Assembly (NCBI RefSeq): GCF_014649835.1
Contig: NZ_BMTU01000014.1
Location: 124,001-188,000, forward strand
Direction of reading: 5' to 3'
Length of the DNA: 64,000 nt
Origin: Streptomyces pilosus
Lineage (GTDB): Bacteria > Actinomycetota > Actinomycetes > Streptomycetales > Streptomycetaceae
In this document: positions 41,404 through 49,385 of the stretch, one piece after another
Layout of the letters: each line of letters starts with the position of its first letter
Position numbering within the stretch: the first letter of the stretch is position 1
The notes under the pieces: generated by a model
What the model saw: only the letters and a program-made list of their open reading frames with translations
The model's database searches: none
Told to the model about the DNA's origin: nothing
Program-made: the position numbers and the translations under genes

Positions 41404-42390
41404 ATGGAGTACGTGATTTATCGGAAGTCGGCGGGCGAGTGCGAGCAGATCGACTGCGGGCAGGCAGACGCGTGTGATGTCACCTTGGAGCGTCTGGCGG
41501 GCTTGAAGCCGGACGAGTTCGCCTGGATTCGCGTGGACGAACCCCGTCAAGAGGAGTTGCAGCGGCTCGGCAAGTACCTCGGGCTGCATCCCCTGGCCGT
41601 CGAGGACGCTGTCCAGGCGCATCAGCGGCCGAAGCAGGAACGCTACGGCGATGTGTTGGCCGTCGCGATGAAGACGCTGTGGTTCGTCGAACAGACCGCG
41701 GACGTGGAGACCGGGGAAGTGATGGTCTTCCTCGGACCTTCGTTCGCGCTGACCGTACGGCACGGCGTGAACGACCCCACAGCGGAGGCCGCGCGCCGCC
41801 TCCATGGGCAGCCGGACATGCTACGGCTCGGGTCGGTCGCCGTCCTGTACACCGTGGCCGATGTCATCGTCGATGCCTATGCCGAGGCTGCCGCCCGGGT
41901 CCGTACGGACCTGACCGAGCTGGAACGGTGCGTTTTCTCGCCCGCCCGGGACGACCTCACCGAGCGGATCTACTCCCTCAAGCGCGAGGTGGTGGAGTTC
42001 CGCGACGCCATCCAGCCACTCGTCCCCGTCCTGCAGCCTCTCACCACCGGGCGGGACGACTGGTCACCGCAAATCCTTCCGTACTTCCGCGACGTCACCG
42101 ACCACCTCACCCGCACCGACACGGAAGTCCGCGCCCTGGATTCCCTGCTTGCCTCCGTCCTCGACGCTCATCTCGCCAAAGTGGGCACCTGGCAGAACGA
42201 CGACATGCGCCGCATCAGCGCCTGGGCAGCCATCCTCGCCATTCCCACCATGGTCGCCGGGCTCTACGGGATGAACTTCGCCCACATGCCCGAGCTCGAC
42301 TGGCGCTACGGCTATCCGTGCGCACTCGCCTTCATGGCCCTGGGAGCAGGGCTGCTGTACCGGGCATTCCGCCGCAACGGCTGGCTGTGA
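41404..42390 (+). CDS. corA: CorA-family magnesium/cobalt transport protein
   Basis: A 328-aa divalent-cation channel. The diagnostic GMN motif is YGMNFAHMPEL (Gly289-Met290-Asn291) at the end of the first of two C-terminal membrane helices, with the short basic tail RRNGWL. The long cytosolic N-terminal domain contains ERYGDVLAVAMKTLWFVE and a coiled helical stalk. Functional proteins are pentamers that pass Mg2+ (or Co2+/Ni2+). The start at ATG 41404 gives family length; the upstream extension to 41254 is not conserved-looking. Confidence 0.95.
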   Translation: MEYVIYRKSAGECEQIDCGQADACDVTLERLAGLKPDEFAWIRVDEPRQEELQRLGKYLGLHPLAVEDAVQAHQRPKQERYGDVLAVAMKTLWFVEQTADVETGEVMVFLGPSFALTVRHGVNDPTAEAARRLHGQPDMLRLGSVAVLYTVADVIVDAYAEAAARVRTDLTELERCVFSPARDDLTERIYSLKREVVEFRDAIQPLVPVLQPLTTGRDDWSPQILPYFRDVTDHLTRTDTEVRALDSLLASVLDAHLAKVGTWQNDDMRRISAWAAILAIPTMVAGLYGMNFAHMPELDWRYGYPCALAFMALGAGLLYRAFRRNGWL

Positions 42391-43036
42391 CCGAGGCCAG
42401 CTAACTGCCTGCCCTCGCAAAGCGCGGGCGTTCCGGCGACCGAAAGGAAACCGAAGCGGGCAGTGGCGTCCTCCCCGCTGGTGCGGGGAGCAGACCGTGC
42501 CGTTCTCGCTGCGAGCTGACCGAGGATGAGGTGAACGACCTCCTCAGCGACGACGACCGCGACGCCGGCGGGGAGGACGACGAGTACGAGTGGGTGCGGT
42601 GAACGGCTCCAGGCGCCCCGTTTCTGGAGGGCCGGCGCTCCGGCCTGTGACGCGCTGCGGTGCATCGGCGTGTGCCTTTCCCGGGTGTTACGAAAACCAG
42701 CATCCCAGTCGGAGGGGCCGCCGCGCGGCTGCTTGAGGAGGCGGCATGCGCAAGGCGCGCTTGACCGGGTGCTGCGCGTCTTTCCCGGACAGCTGGCGGC
42801 TGTGGACCGGTGATGCGGTCCACAGCCTGGAGGGGTTGGCGCGTCAGGCATTGAGGCCCGGATCTGCTTGGGATGTTGCCGAGAACGCAATGTGAGGCGA
42901 TGGCGCCGACTCGCGGTCCTGGAGACTGCGTGCTCACCCTGACGCCATTGCGGCAGCGCAACGCAACCGCCCATTTGGTCTTCGCGGTTATAGTTCCAGG
43001 CAGCGTCGCGTGTCGGTGGCGGATGGCTCGTCAGGC
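42391..43036. other. Long intergenic region with gene debris
   Basis: About 645 bp between corA and the esterase. It holds the CRISPR-like repeat at 42468-42497. Just after it, a short acidic frame ends DDEYEWVR at ~42602, which reads like the C-terminus of a lost protein. A second fragment near 42830-42895 ends in-frame without a start. No intact gene or promoter is clear. Confidence 0.45.
42468..42497. repeat. Single type I-E-like CRISPR repeat (no array)
   Basis: A 30-base element with a perfect 8-bp stem, CTCCCCGC-TGGT-GCGGGGAG, preceded by GTC and followed by CAGACCG, has the size and hairpin layout of actinobacterial type I-E repeats. There is no second copy at spacer distance (about 61 bases) on either side, so it is an orphan. 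Alternatively it is the corA terminator, 77 bp after that stop. Confidence 0.4.
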
Positions 43037-43837
43037 ATGGAGGCGTCGTATCGAAAGGTGGCTACGGCCATTCCCACCCCAATCTCACAGAAGATCACGC
43101 TTTACCCCGCCGAGGACCGGTTCTTCGGCCCCCGACCCGCCGTCCTTGTCCTGCCCGGTGGCGGCTTTCGGGAACTTCCACCACACGAGGGCGAAGGCTA
43201 CGCGCGCTGGCTGTCCGGCCTCGGCATCCACGCCTTCGTCCTGTCCTACCGGCTGCTGCCAGACCGGTTCCCGGCCCCGCTCGAAGACGCCCGGGCCGGG
43301 TTGGACCACATCCGCAACGGCGACCACGGCCTCGACGTCGGCCGGGTCGGCGTCATCGGATCAAGCGCGGGTGGCCAACTCGCTGGCCTGCTCATGACCG
43401 GCCAGGTTCTGTGCATCGAGGAAGGCGTCGCCGACCCGCCCCGACCGGACTTCGCGATCCTGGCCTACGCGCTGGCCGACCTCGACCTGCTGCCGCCGCC
43501 GGTGGTCGAGAACCTGCTCGGCGACCTGCTGCCCATCAAGGACGAGCTATCCCCGGCCAAGCATGTGGACGCGTCGGTGTGCCCGACTTTCGTCTGGGCC
43601 ACCGCTCAGGACCCGCCGGGCCTGCCCAACGCCCTGGAGTGGACCCGGGCGCTGGCGGCCGCCGGGGTACCGGTGGAGTTGCACGTCTACCCGGGCGGCA
43701 GCCACGGCATCGGCCTCGCCGACGGCGTGGAATACGGCGGCGAGCCGCATAAGTTCATTGCGCGCGAGCCGCACACCGCGTCCTGGACGACCGCGTGCGC
43801 GGCCTGGCTGCGACGGGAGGGCGTTCTTGCCGACTGA
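43037..43837 (+). CDS. Alpha/beta hydrolase, acetyl-esterase/BD-FAE type
   Basis: A 266-aa cytosolic esterase. The oxyanion motif is VLVLPGGGFRELPPHEGEGY, the nucleophile elbow GSSAGG, and the catalytic His is in YPGGSHGIGL. This is the pattern of carbohydrate acetyl esterases and hormone-sensitive-lipase-like enzymes with an H-G-G/P-G-G-G oxyanion loop. A GTG at 43010 would add nine residues; ATG 43037 is preferred. Its 3' end overlaps the hemerythrin-like gene by 11 bp, so they are co-translated. Confidence 0.82.
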   Translation: MEASYRKVATAIPTPISQKITLYPAEDRFFGPRPAVLVLPGGGFRELPPHEGEGYARWLSGLGIHAFVLSYRLLPDRFPAPLEDARAGLDHIRNGDHGLDVGRVGVIGSSAGGQLAGLLMTGQVLCIEEGVADPPRPDFAILAYALADLDLLPPPVVENLLGDLLPIKDELSPAKHVDASVCPTFVWATAQDPPGLPNALEWTRALAAAGVPVELHVYPGGSHGIGLADGVEYGGEPHKFIAREPHTASWTTACAAWLRREGVLAD

Positions 43838-44288
43838 CCGCGTCACCGCCTGGGGCGGGGAACTGCAGCGGGTGCACGGCAAGCTGCGCAATGCGCTGGC
43901 GCTGGCGCGGGCGGGACTGGACGGCGGCGACCCCGCCGACGCCGCCACCGACCTGCTGTTGTTCTGCCACGGGTTCTGCGCTGCCCTGTCCGGCCACCAT
44001 CGCGCCGAGGACGGTTCGCTGTTCCCGGAACTGGTACGGGCGCGACCCGACCTGGCGCCGGTGGTCGCCAAGCTGACTCAGGACCACAACATGATCGAGC
44101 ACCTCATCGGTGGATTGCAGAAGGCGGTGGCCAACTCGACCGACCCGGAGGTGGCACACCGCCACCTGGACGGGATCGAGGCGGTCATGGAGACGCACTT
44201 CAAGTACGAGGAGAAGCAATTGGGAGCGGTGCTGGACGGCATGGATGCCGACTTCGACCGCACCGAGATCTTCGGCCCGATTAGCTGA
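43827..44288 (+). CDS. Hemerythrin-like HHE-domain protein
   Basis: A 153-aa four-helix protein expected to bind a di-iron centre. Histidines lie where the fold needs them: CHGFCAALSGHHRAEDGSLF, then LTQDHNMIEHLIGGL and METHFKYEEKQL. Related proteins bind oxygen or nitric oxide or sense redox state. I place the start at TTG 43827 because GGGAGG (43815-43820) lies just upstream and the frame overlaps the esterase end. No ATG is available nearby. A strong terminator follows at 44295. Confidence 0.85.
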   Translation: MPTDRVTAWGGELQRVHGKLRNALALARAGLDGGDPADAATDLLLFCHGFCAALSGHHRAEDGSLFPELVRARPDLAPVVAKLTQDHNMIEHLIGGLQKAVANSTDPEVAHRHLDGIEAVMETHFKYEEKQLGAVLDGMDADFDRTEIFGPIS

Positions 44289-44294
44289 GCCGCG

Positions 44295-44330
44295 TCCCGT
44301 TCGCGCCGCCCGCCGACGGCGCGAACGGGA
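44295..44330 (+). terminator. Terminator after the hemerythrin-like gene
   Basis: Perfect 14-bp inverted repeat TCCCGTTCGCGCCG / CGGCGCGAACGGGA with an 8-base loop, 6 bp after the stop codon. Confidence 0.88.
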
Positions 44331-44516
44331 ATCCACCTGGATCCGGGCCGGGACAAGGTCGTCGACCACTTCACGCTCGACGGCGACGAGACCCGCTGGT
44401 TCCGTCTCCGGGTCTTCGCCGGACTCGGGCCAGTGCCCCAAGGGGCCGATGGGCTGCTCAGGAGTGGCGCCGCGCGATGCGGCAGGCAGCCTTACGGTCC
44501 TTCACCCGCACTGGTG

Positions 44517-44553
44517 AGAGAGGTGGCGGCCCGATGCGGGCCGCCACCTCTCT
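44517..44553 (-). terminator. Terminator of the cold-shock gene
   Basis: Perfect 16-bp stem (AGAGAGGTGGCGGCCC and its complement) with a 5-base loop, 16 bp beyond the minus-strand cold-shock stop; probably works in both directions. One of the strongest hairpins in the window. Confidence 0.88.
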
Positions 44554-44569
44554 GACATCCCCGTGTCCG

Positions 44570-44773
44570 TCAGCCCCGGACGATGTTCTGGGCCTGCGGG
44601 CCCTTCTGTCCTTGGCCGATGTCGAAGGTGACGTGCTCGCCCTCGTGCAGCTCGCGGTACCCGCTGCCCTTGATCTCGGAGTAGTGGGCGAAGACGTCTG
44701 GGCCTCCGCCGTCCTGCTCGATGAAGCCGAAGCCCTTTTCGGCGTTGAACCACTTCACGGTGCCGCTGGCCAT
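44570..44773 (-). CDS. csp: Cold-shock protein
   Basis: A 67-aa cold-shock-domain protein that binds single-stranded RNA and DNA as an mRNA chaperone. It has RNP1 (KGFGFIEQ) and RNP2 (DVFAHYSEI) in the MASGTVKWFNAEKGFGFIEQ context. Length is normal and the sequence complete. It is monocistronic with a strong terminator. The S. coelicolor-type name cannot be fixed because genomes carry several copies. Confidence 0.96.
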   Translation of the reverse strand: MASGTVKWFNAEKGFGFIEQDGGGPDVFAHYSEIKGSGYRELHEGEHVTFDIGQGQKGPQAQNIVRG

Positions 44774-44894
44774 ACTGGTGGATCCTTCGATTCATGCCTA
44801 GGAACAGCCGGTCCTCCGGGCGTGCTCCGGCCCCTGCTACCGCACGAGCCAACAGCCGTTCTACCCCGGAAGGCGGCACTCACTCCGCTGACGA

Positions 44895-45218
44895 CACGCC
44901 CCTTTTCCGTATCATCTCGCCGGGCTGGAAGTCCGGCTTGTCTCTTGGCGGGATGACTACGTCGGGCTGACGGTCTACGACGCCCAGGGAGGTCGCACTT
45001 ACGACCTGGACACGCGGCTGCCGGACGCCCCGTCGCGGCTGCTGCGCCGGTACTCAGTCGGCTGGTACTCCACAGGTCCGGAGATGGCGGAGTTCGACAC
45101 GGCGTGCCCACGCATCACCGTGGACCTTCTCCCGGACGAGGAGGGCCGATGTGCTCAGTCGTGGGACCGGGAGGACAACGGCGATCGTGGGGGAGGAGTT
45201 GTCAGGACTTGGGCATGA
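44895..45218 (+). pseudogene. Start-less remnant of a hypothetical gene
   Basis: A plus-strand frame without a usable start codon encodes about 105 residues that read as genuine protein: EVRLVSWRDDYVGLTVYDA, TYDLDTRLPDAPSRLLRRYS and ITVDLLPDEEGRCAQSW. The 5' part is missing and the frame opens close to the cold-shock promoter. I do not recognise the family. Confidence 0.45.
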
Positions 45219-45253
45219 GGGGTGCTAGCCGGCTGGTGTGCGGGAGGGCTTGA

Positions 45254-45272
45254 GTCTCCAGTAGGGGGAGAC
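45254..45272. promoter_or_regulatory. MerR-type operator upstream of the MerR gene
   Basis: GTCTCC (45254-45259), seven bases, GGAGAC (45267-45272): a perfect dyad overlapping a TTGAGT (-35-like) hexamer at 45250-45255. Position and size fit binding by the MerR protein encoded 15 bp downstream. Confidence 0.65.
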
Positions 45273-45286
45273 ACGAAGGTGGGGAC

Positions 45287-46222
45287 ATGGACGGCGACTC
45301 GCTCTACTCGATCGGCGAACTGGCTCGGCGGACCGGTCTCACGGTCAAGACCATTCGGTTCTACTCCGATCGCGGAATCGTGGCGCCGACGGACCGCAGC
45401 CCGGCCGGCTACCGCCTCTACAGCATCGACGCCGTCGCACGCCTGGACCTCGTGCGGACCCTGCGCGAGCTGGGACTGGATCTTCCTACGATCCGCAAGG
45501 TCGTGGACCGTGAGCTGTCGCTTCCCGAGGTCGCCGCAGCGCACGCCGACGCACTGGCCGTGCAGATTCGCGTCTTGCGCCTGCGGCGTGCGGTGCTGAC
45601 GGCGGTGGCCGAGCGCGGGTCCACACCTGAGGAGACGGAACTCATGCACCGGCTGGCCCAGCTTTCCGAGGACGAACGCGGACGTCTGATCGGCGATTTC
45701 CTCGACGCCGTCTTCGGCGGTCTTGACGCCGTCCCCGCATTCGCGGGGGTCATGCGCTCGATGACCCCCGAGTTGCCCGACAACCCGGAGGCAGAGCAGG
45801 TCCAGGCGTGGGTGGAGCTGGCTGAGATGTCCCTGGACCCGGGGTTCCGCGCCGTCGTGCGACGGATGGCCGTGGACCAGGCGGCCGAGCAGACCCGAAG
45901 CGACGTGGGTCCGCGCCGCGACATCGCCGCAGTCGTCCGTGACCACACCGGCCCGGCCCTGACCGCGGGCATCGACCCGGCCTCACCCCAGGCCGATCGA
46001 ATCGTCGCGGAGTTCACGGCGCACTACGCGCACATCCTCGGTCGCCCCGATGATGTCGAGCTTCGCCGCCGGCTCGCGACTCGGCTGGAGACCGTGAACG
46101 ATCCACGCAGGGAGCGATACCTGCAGCTGCTCGCAGTGGTCAACGGCTGGCCGGCCCCGGAGAGCCTGGCTCCAGTGTTTGCTTGGTCCGTCCATGCTCT
46201 GCGCGTCCGGACACAGCAGTGA
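45287..46222 (+). CDS. MerR-family regulator with long effector domain
   Basis: A 311-aa regulator. Residues ~6-75 are the MerR winged helix (YSIGELARRTGLTVKTIRFY, then YSDRGIVAPTDRSPAGYRLY) followed by a dimerising coiled coil. Residues ~115-311 are an all-helical domain of unknown ligand, larger than in metal-sensing MerR proteins, so a small organic effector is more likely. It probably autoregulates through the dyad at 45254-45272. The downstream GNAT gene (73 bp away, same strand) may be co-transcribed. Confidence 0.9.
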   Translation: MDGDSLYSIGELARRTGLTVKTIRFYSDRGIVAPTDRSPAGYRLYSIDAVARLDLVRTLRELGLDLPTIRKVVDRELSLPEVAAAHADALAVQIRVLRLRRAVLTAVAERGSTPEETELMHRLAQLSEDERGRLIGDFLDAVFGGLDAVPAFAGVMRSMTPELPDNPEAEQVQAWVELAEMSLDPGFRAVVRRMAVDQAAEQTRSDVGPRRDIAAVVRDHTGPALTAGIDPASPQADRIVAEFTAHYAHILGRPDDVELRRRLATRLETVNDPRRERYLQLLAVVNGWPAPESLAPVFAWSVHALRVRTQQ

Positions 46223-46295
46223 CGGGGCGGTCGCAAGGCGGCATGGGCGGACGCGGCTGGAGTCGGGTGGAAACTCCGGCGCATAAGATCGGTTG

Positions 46296-46862
46296 ATGAA
46301 TGCCCCGGTCGTACTTCAGGTGGCCGCGTCGCCGGTCTCTCCCGCTCTCGTTCTTCGCCCCTGGCGCATGGAGGATGTTGCCGCTTTGGTCGAGGTGAGC
46401 CGGGATCCCGCACTGCGCCAGTGGGGGAGCTCCGTTGTGGGCAACGACGCCGACGGGGCACGCTGGGTGCAGGCTCACCAGCAGGGCTGGGCAGCGGGGG
46501 ACCGGTTCGGCTTCGCCGTCTTTGAGGCACAACCCGGTTCGGCTCGGGAAGAGTTGATGGGCAACGTGGTTCTCAAGGAAGTGACTGCCGGCAAACCGGC
46601 TGCCGAAGTGGGCTACTGGACCGCGGCGCACGCTCGCGGGCGGGGAGTTGCCTCCCGCGCTCTGGAGGCACTCACCGGCTGGGCCTTCGACACCTTCACA
46701 GCCCTCGGGCTGGAACGTCTCGAACTCCTGCACCAGGTGGACAACCTGGCATCGTGCCGGGTCGCACAGAAGAGCCGCTACGAATTCGAAACCATCCTGC
46801 CCGCGGCACCGCCCGCCTTCCCCCGCGAGGGCCATCTGCACATACGGCGCACGAGTGCCTGA
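46296..46862 (+). CDS. GNAT-family N-acetyltransferase (RimJ/RimL-like)
   Basis: A 188-aa acetyltransferase. Features in order: LVLRPWRMEDVAALVEVSRD, a substrate segment, the acetyl-CoA loop GYWTAAHARGRGVASRAL, and LLHQVDNLASCRVAQKSRYE near the end, which is the RimJ/RimL pattern used for alpha-amino or small-molecule acetylation. A TTG codon precedes ATG 46296 in frame, but the ATG is preferred. Substrate unknown; possibly linked to the MerR regulator upstream. Confidence 0.87.
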   Translation: MNAPVVLQVAASPVSPALVLRPWRMEDVAALVEVSRDPALRQWGSSVVGNDADGARWVQAHQQGWAAGDRFGFAVFEAQPGSAREELMGNVVLKEVTAGKPAAEVGYWTAAHARGRGVASRALEALTGWAFDTFTALGLERLELLHQVDNLASCRVAQKSRYEFETILPAAPPAFPREGHLHIRRTSA

Positions 46863-46921
46863 GACTCTCTGGACTTCCGGTTTCTCCATCAGGAGATCCA
46901 GGTGACCGTCGGCCCCGTACT

Positions 46922-47077
46922 GCCGGGTCGTCGAGCGCACCTTCAGCTGGCTCCACCAGTTCAAGCGCCTCGGCATCCGGCATCCGCTATGAGCGCCGAG
47001 TGGAGCTCCACCAAGGCCTGCTCAAGCTCGCCACCAGCATGATCTGCATCCGACGAGTACCCGGCCGCTCTGAATGA
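46922..47077 (+). pseudogene. IS5-type transposase remnant with 7-bp duplication
   Basis: One frame reads RVVERTFSWLHQFKRLGIR and the next frame continues YERRVELHQGLLKLATSMIC, the C-terminal block of an IS5-family transposase. The frame changes at GGCATCC GGCATCC (46972-46985), a tandem duplication of seven bases. The rest of the transposase is absent. Confidence 0.82.
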
Positions 47078-47081
47078 TCAT

Positions 47082-47567
47082 CTAGGAATCCGAGCGCAGT
47101 CCCAACGCGCTGTGCTGCACCAGCCCAGCGGACGCATCAGCGGAGCCAGACCTCTGCTGCGTCAACTCCACCAGGCGTGCACGGAGATCAGTCGCCGGTT
47201 CGCCCAGCACGATGGCACTGATCACCAACTCAAGCATCAGGCAGTCGTAGTCGTCGTCCGTGCTCCGATAGCGCTTGGGATCGCGCTCTACTACGGCGCG
47301 AGTAATCTGCCAGCCACCGTCCACTGGCGCGAAGGTCGCCGCGAAGATCCCTCTGCCCGTCCAGCTTCGATGCAGGAAGGCAACCTCGCCCTCCGTGAAG
47401 ACGTTCCACTTCTCGTCCATGTCCCGCGACGAGTAGCCGCGCTGGATCCGTTCCCAGTCTTCATCCGACCAGATTCGCTGGGGCAACCGTGGCATCGGTC
47501 GAGGAACAGATATCGGCCGGATGCGACCGGAGAACGTGGACCGGGTTACGCGTTCGTCAGCGGGCAT
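47082..47567 (-). CDS. Conserved hypothetical protein
   Basis: A 161-aa soluble protein of unknown function. Its core (RIWSDEDWERIQRGYSSRDM, EKWNVFTEGEVAFLHRSWTG) has the feel of a conserved actinobacterial family, with many Trp and acidic residues and no signal or membrane helix. The first ~30 residues are less characteristic, so the true start may be internal. It ends against the IS5 remnant but is not visibly damaged. Confidence 0.65.
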   Translation of the reverse strand: MPADERVTRSTFSGRIRPISVPRPMPRLPQRIWSDEDWERIQRGYSSRDMDEKWNVFTEGEVAFLHRSWTGRGIFAATFAPVDGGWQITRAVVERDPKRYRSTDDDYDCLMLELVISAIVLGEPATDLRARLVELTQQRSGSADASAGLVQHSALGLRSDS

Positions 47568-47697
47568 GCAGCGATCCTACGGAAGAAGCCGAGCGGGACC
47601 ACGTCAGCTCCCTCAGCGATCCCATGGTGAAAAGGCCAGTCAGATCCGGGCGGGGATGGTGGGTGCGTCTGAGACCCCGTATCCAGCGCAACGCCCG

Positions 47698-48663
47698 CTA
47701 CCGGGGCTGACTGTCCCTGTTGTCCTCGAAGAGGATTCGGGTGCGGCGCAGCAGCGCCTCCCGTACGGAGTCCGGTGACAGGACGCGTAGCGTGGTGCCC
47801 AGGCTGAGGAGGTATGTGACGAGTTGGTCGGCGTCGTTGCCGCCGATTTCGACGATGGTGGTATCGGGGCCGTCCGGGCGATGGGTGCCGATCGTGGGTG
47901 GGACCAGCTGCAACGCCTGGTCCATGGGGTGCGCCAGCCGGACTGTGACATAGAGCGGGTACACGACGCCTGCGATGGATCGAGAGACGAGGAGCGCCGG
48001 GTCGGGCGGGTCGACGAGTTCCACGGTACGGCCGGTCGGTTGTACTTGTACCACCCGGTCGGCCCGGAAGGTACGCCACTGTTCCCGGGCGGTGTCCTGG
48101 GCGACGAAGTACCAGCGGCGGCCTGTGTGTACCAGGCGATAGGGGGCGACGTCCCGGACCGTGTCCTTCCCCGCGTGGTCCCGGTATGACAGACGGGTGA
48201 TCTCGCCACGACGACAGACGGCGGCCAGTTCCCGCAGCACGCCGGGCGAGATCTGGCGGCCTTCGGATCGGGGGGTGTGGACGAAGGTCGCATCCATTTC
48301 CCCCAGCCGGCCCGCGATCCGCGGCGGCAGGACCTGTCGTAGCTTCAACAGCGCCGACAGCGCGGCCTGGTCGCTGCCCAGGACGCCGCTGAGCGCGACC
48401 TCCCGCAGCGCGACGGCCACGGCGAACGCCTCCTCGTCGTCGAGGATCAGCGGCGGCACCCGGGTGCCGCCGCCGAGGCGGTAGCCGCCCCAGGGCCCGG
48501 AGTCGGACTCGATGCCGTAGCCGAGTTCTCGCAGCCGGGCGATGTCTCGTCGGACCGTGCGGTCAGTGACCGCCGTACGCTCGGCCAGCTCGCGGCAGGT
48601 CCATGTCGGTCGCGTGGACAGCAGTGAGACCAGTCGCAGCAGGCGGGCGGAGGTACTGATCAC
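47698..48663 (-). CDS. WYL-domain helix-turn-helix regulator
   Basis: A 321-aa DeoR-like regulator. The N-terminal winged helix is STSARLLRLVSLLSTRPTW followed by RTVRRDIARLRELGYGI. The central WYL domain (RLSYRDHAGKDT, RWYFVAQD) and the WCX C-terminal extension complete the standard architecture. I choose GTG 48663: an upstream in-frame ATG at 48714 would place the clear operator palindrome (48684-48706) inside the gene. It is divergent from a VOC-family gene, its probable target. Confidence 0.88.
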   Translation of the reverse strand: MISTSARLLRLVSLLSTRPTWTCRELAERTAVTDRTVRRDIARLRELGYGIESDSGPWGGYRLGGGTRVPPLILDDEEAFAVAVALREVALSGVLGSDQAALSALLKLRQVLPPRIAGRLGEMDATFVHTPRSEGRQISPGVLRELAAVCRRGEITRLSYRDHAGKDTVRDVAPYRLVHTGRRWYFVAQDTAREQWRTFRADRVVQVQPTGRTVELVDPPDPALLVSRSIAGVVYPLYVTVRLAHPMDQALQLVPPTIGTHRPDGPDTTIVEIGGNDADQLVTYLLSLGTTLRVLSPDSVREALLRRTRILFEDNRDSQPR

Positions 48664-48683
48664 ATCCCGAAGTGTCTCCCATG

Positions 48684-48706
48684 ACCAGGACCGGGACTGT
48701 CCTGGT
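48684..48706. promoter_or_regulatory. Operator palindrome between WYL and VOC genes
   Basis: ACCAGGAC (48684-48691), seven bases, GTCCTGGT (48699-48706): a perfect 8-bp inverted repeat centred between the two divergent start codons, about 20 bp from each. Confidence 0.78.
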
Positions 48707-48726
48707 TGGGTCATAGCTTCTTCCCC

Positions 48727-49113
48727 ATGAGTACCGAACCCACATCCGCACCTGCGATCCGTTTGCTGTCCGTCGACTTCGACTGCCCGGACCCCGCCGA
48801 GTTGGCCCGCTTCTACGGCAACGCGCTCGGCTTGCCCGTCGTCTACCGCAGCGACGACTTCATCCTGCTCGGCCGGGAGAATGCACCCGGACTGGGCTTT
48901 ATCCGGGTGGCCGACTATCGGCCTCCGACCTGGCCGGACTCGTCCCAGGGCAAGCAGGCACACATGGAACTGGGCGTCGACGATCTGGACGCCGCCCACG
49001 CACGGATGCTGGCACTGGGCGCCGTGGAACCCCCAGTCCAACCGCACCCCGATGAGCGGAGGGTCCTGCTGGACCCCGCGGGCCATCCCTTCTGCATCTC
49101 CACGCAGGACTGA
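48727..49113 (+). CDS. VOC-family (glyoxalase-like) protein
   Basis: A 128-aa protein of the vicinal-oxygen-chelate fold, one beta-alpha-beta-beta-beta pair per half. Readable motifs are SVDFDCPDPAELARFYGNAL and HMELGVDDLDAAHARMLALG, with the metal-ligand positions at the early Asp/His region, the central His-Met-Glu and a late Asp. Such proteins act as small-molecule binders, dioxygenases or resistance proteins. It is divergent from the WYL regulator with a shared palindrome. Confidence 0.88.
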   Translation: MSTEPTSAPAIRLLSVDFDCPDPAELARFYGNALGLPVVYRSDDFILLGRENAPGLGFIRVADYRPPTWPDSSQGKQAHMELGVDDLDAAHARMLALGAVEPPVQPHPDERRVLLDPAGHPFCISTQD

Positions 49114-49385
49114 GCAACGCCGGCCGACTGATCACCCCGGCCGCGAGCCCGCGCAAGGTGGCGAACTCACCGTGTCCCCGGCTTGTTCTTCATTTCCGAG
49201 TCTCGAAGTCGGTCGCTCAGTTGGGAGTTCGCCGGTGGGCGGGCCCTCGGTCGGGGCCGGTCGCTGCCGTGACCGGTACGCGCGCCGCCGGGCAGGCCGG
49301 TGCCGCATCGGACGGGAAGTGAGCGGACCGGCACACCGGCCAGGGAGGAGAACGGCCGTCGCGTCGGCTGCCGCGGCACAGGTGA

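Noticed and set aside
42468..42529. A true CRISPR array at 42.5 kb
   Set aside because: Only one repeat copy exists; no second copy at one repeat-plus-spacer distance, and no cas operon.
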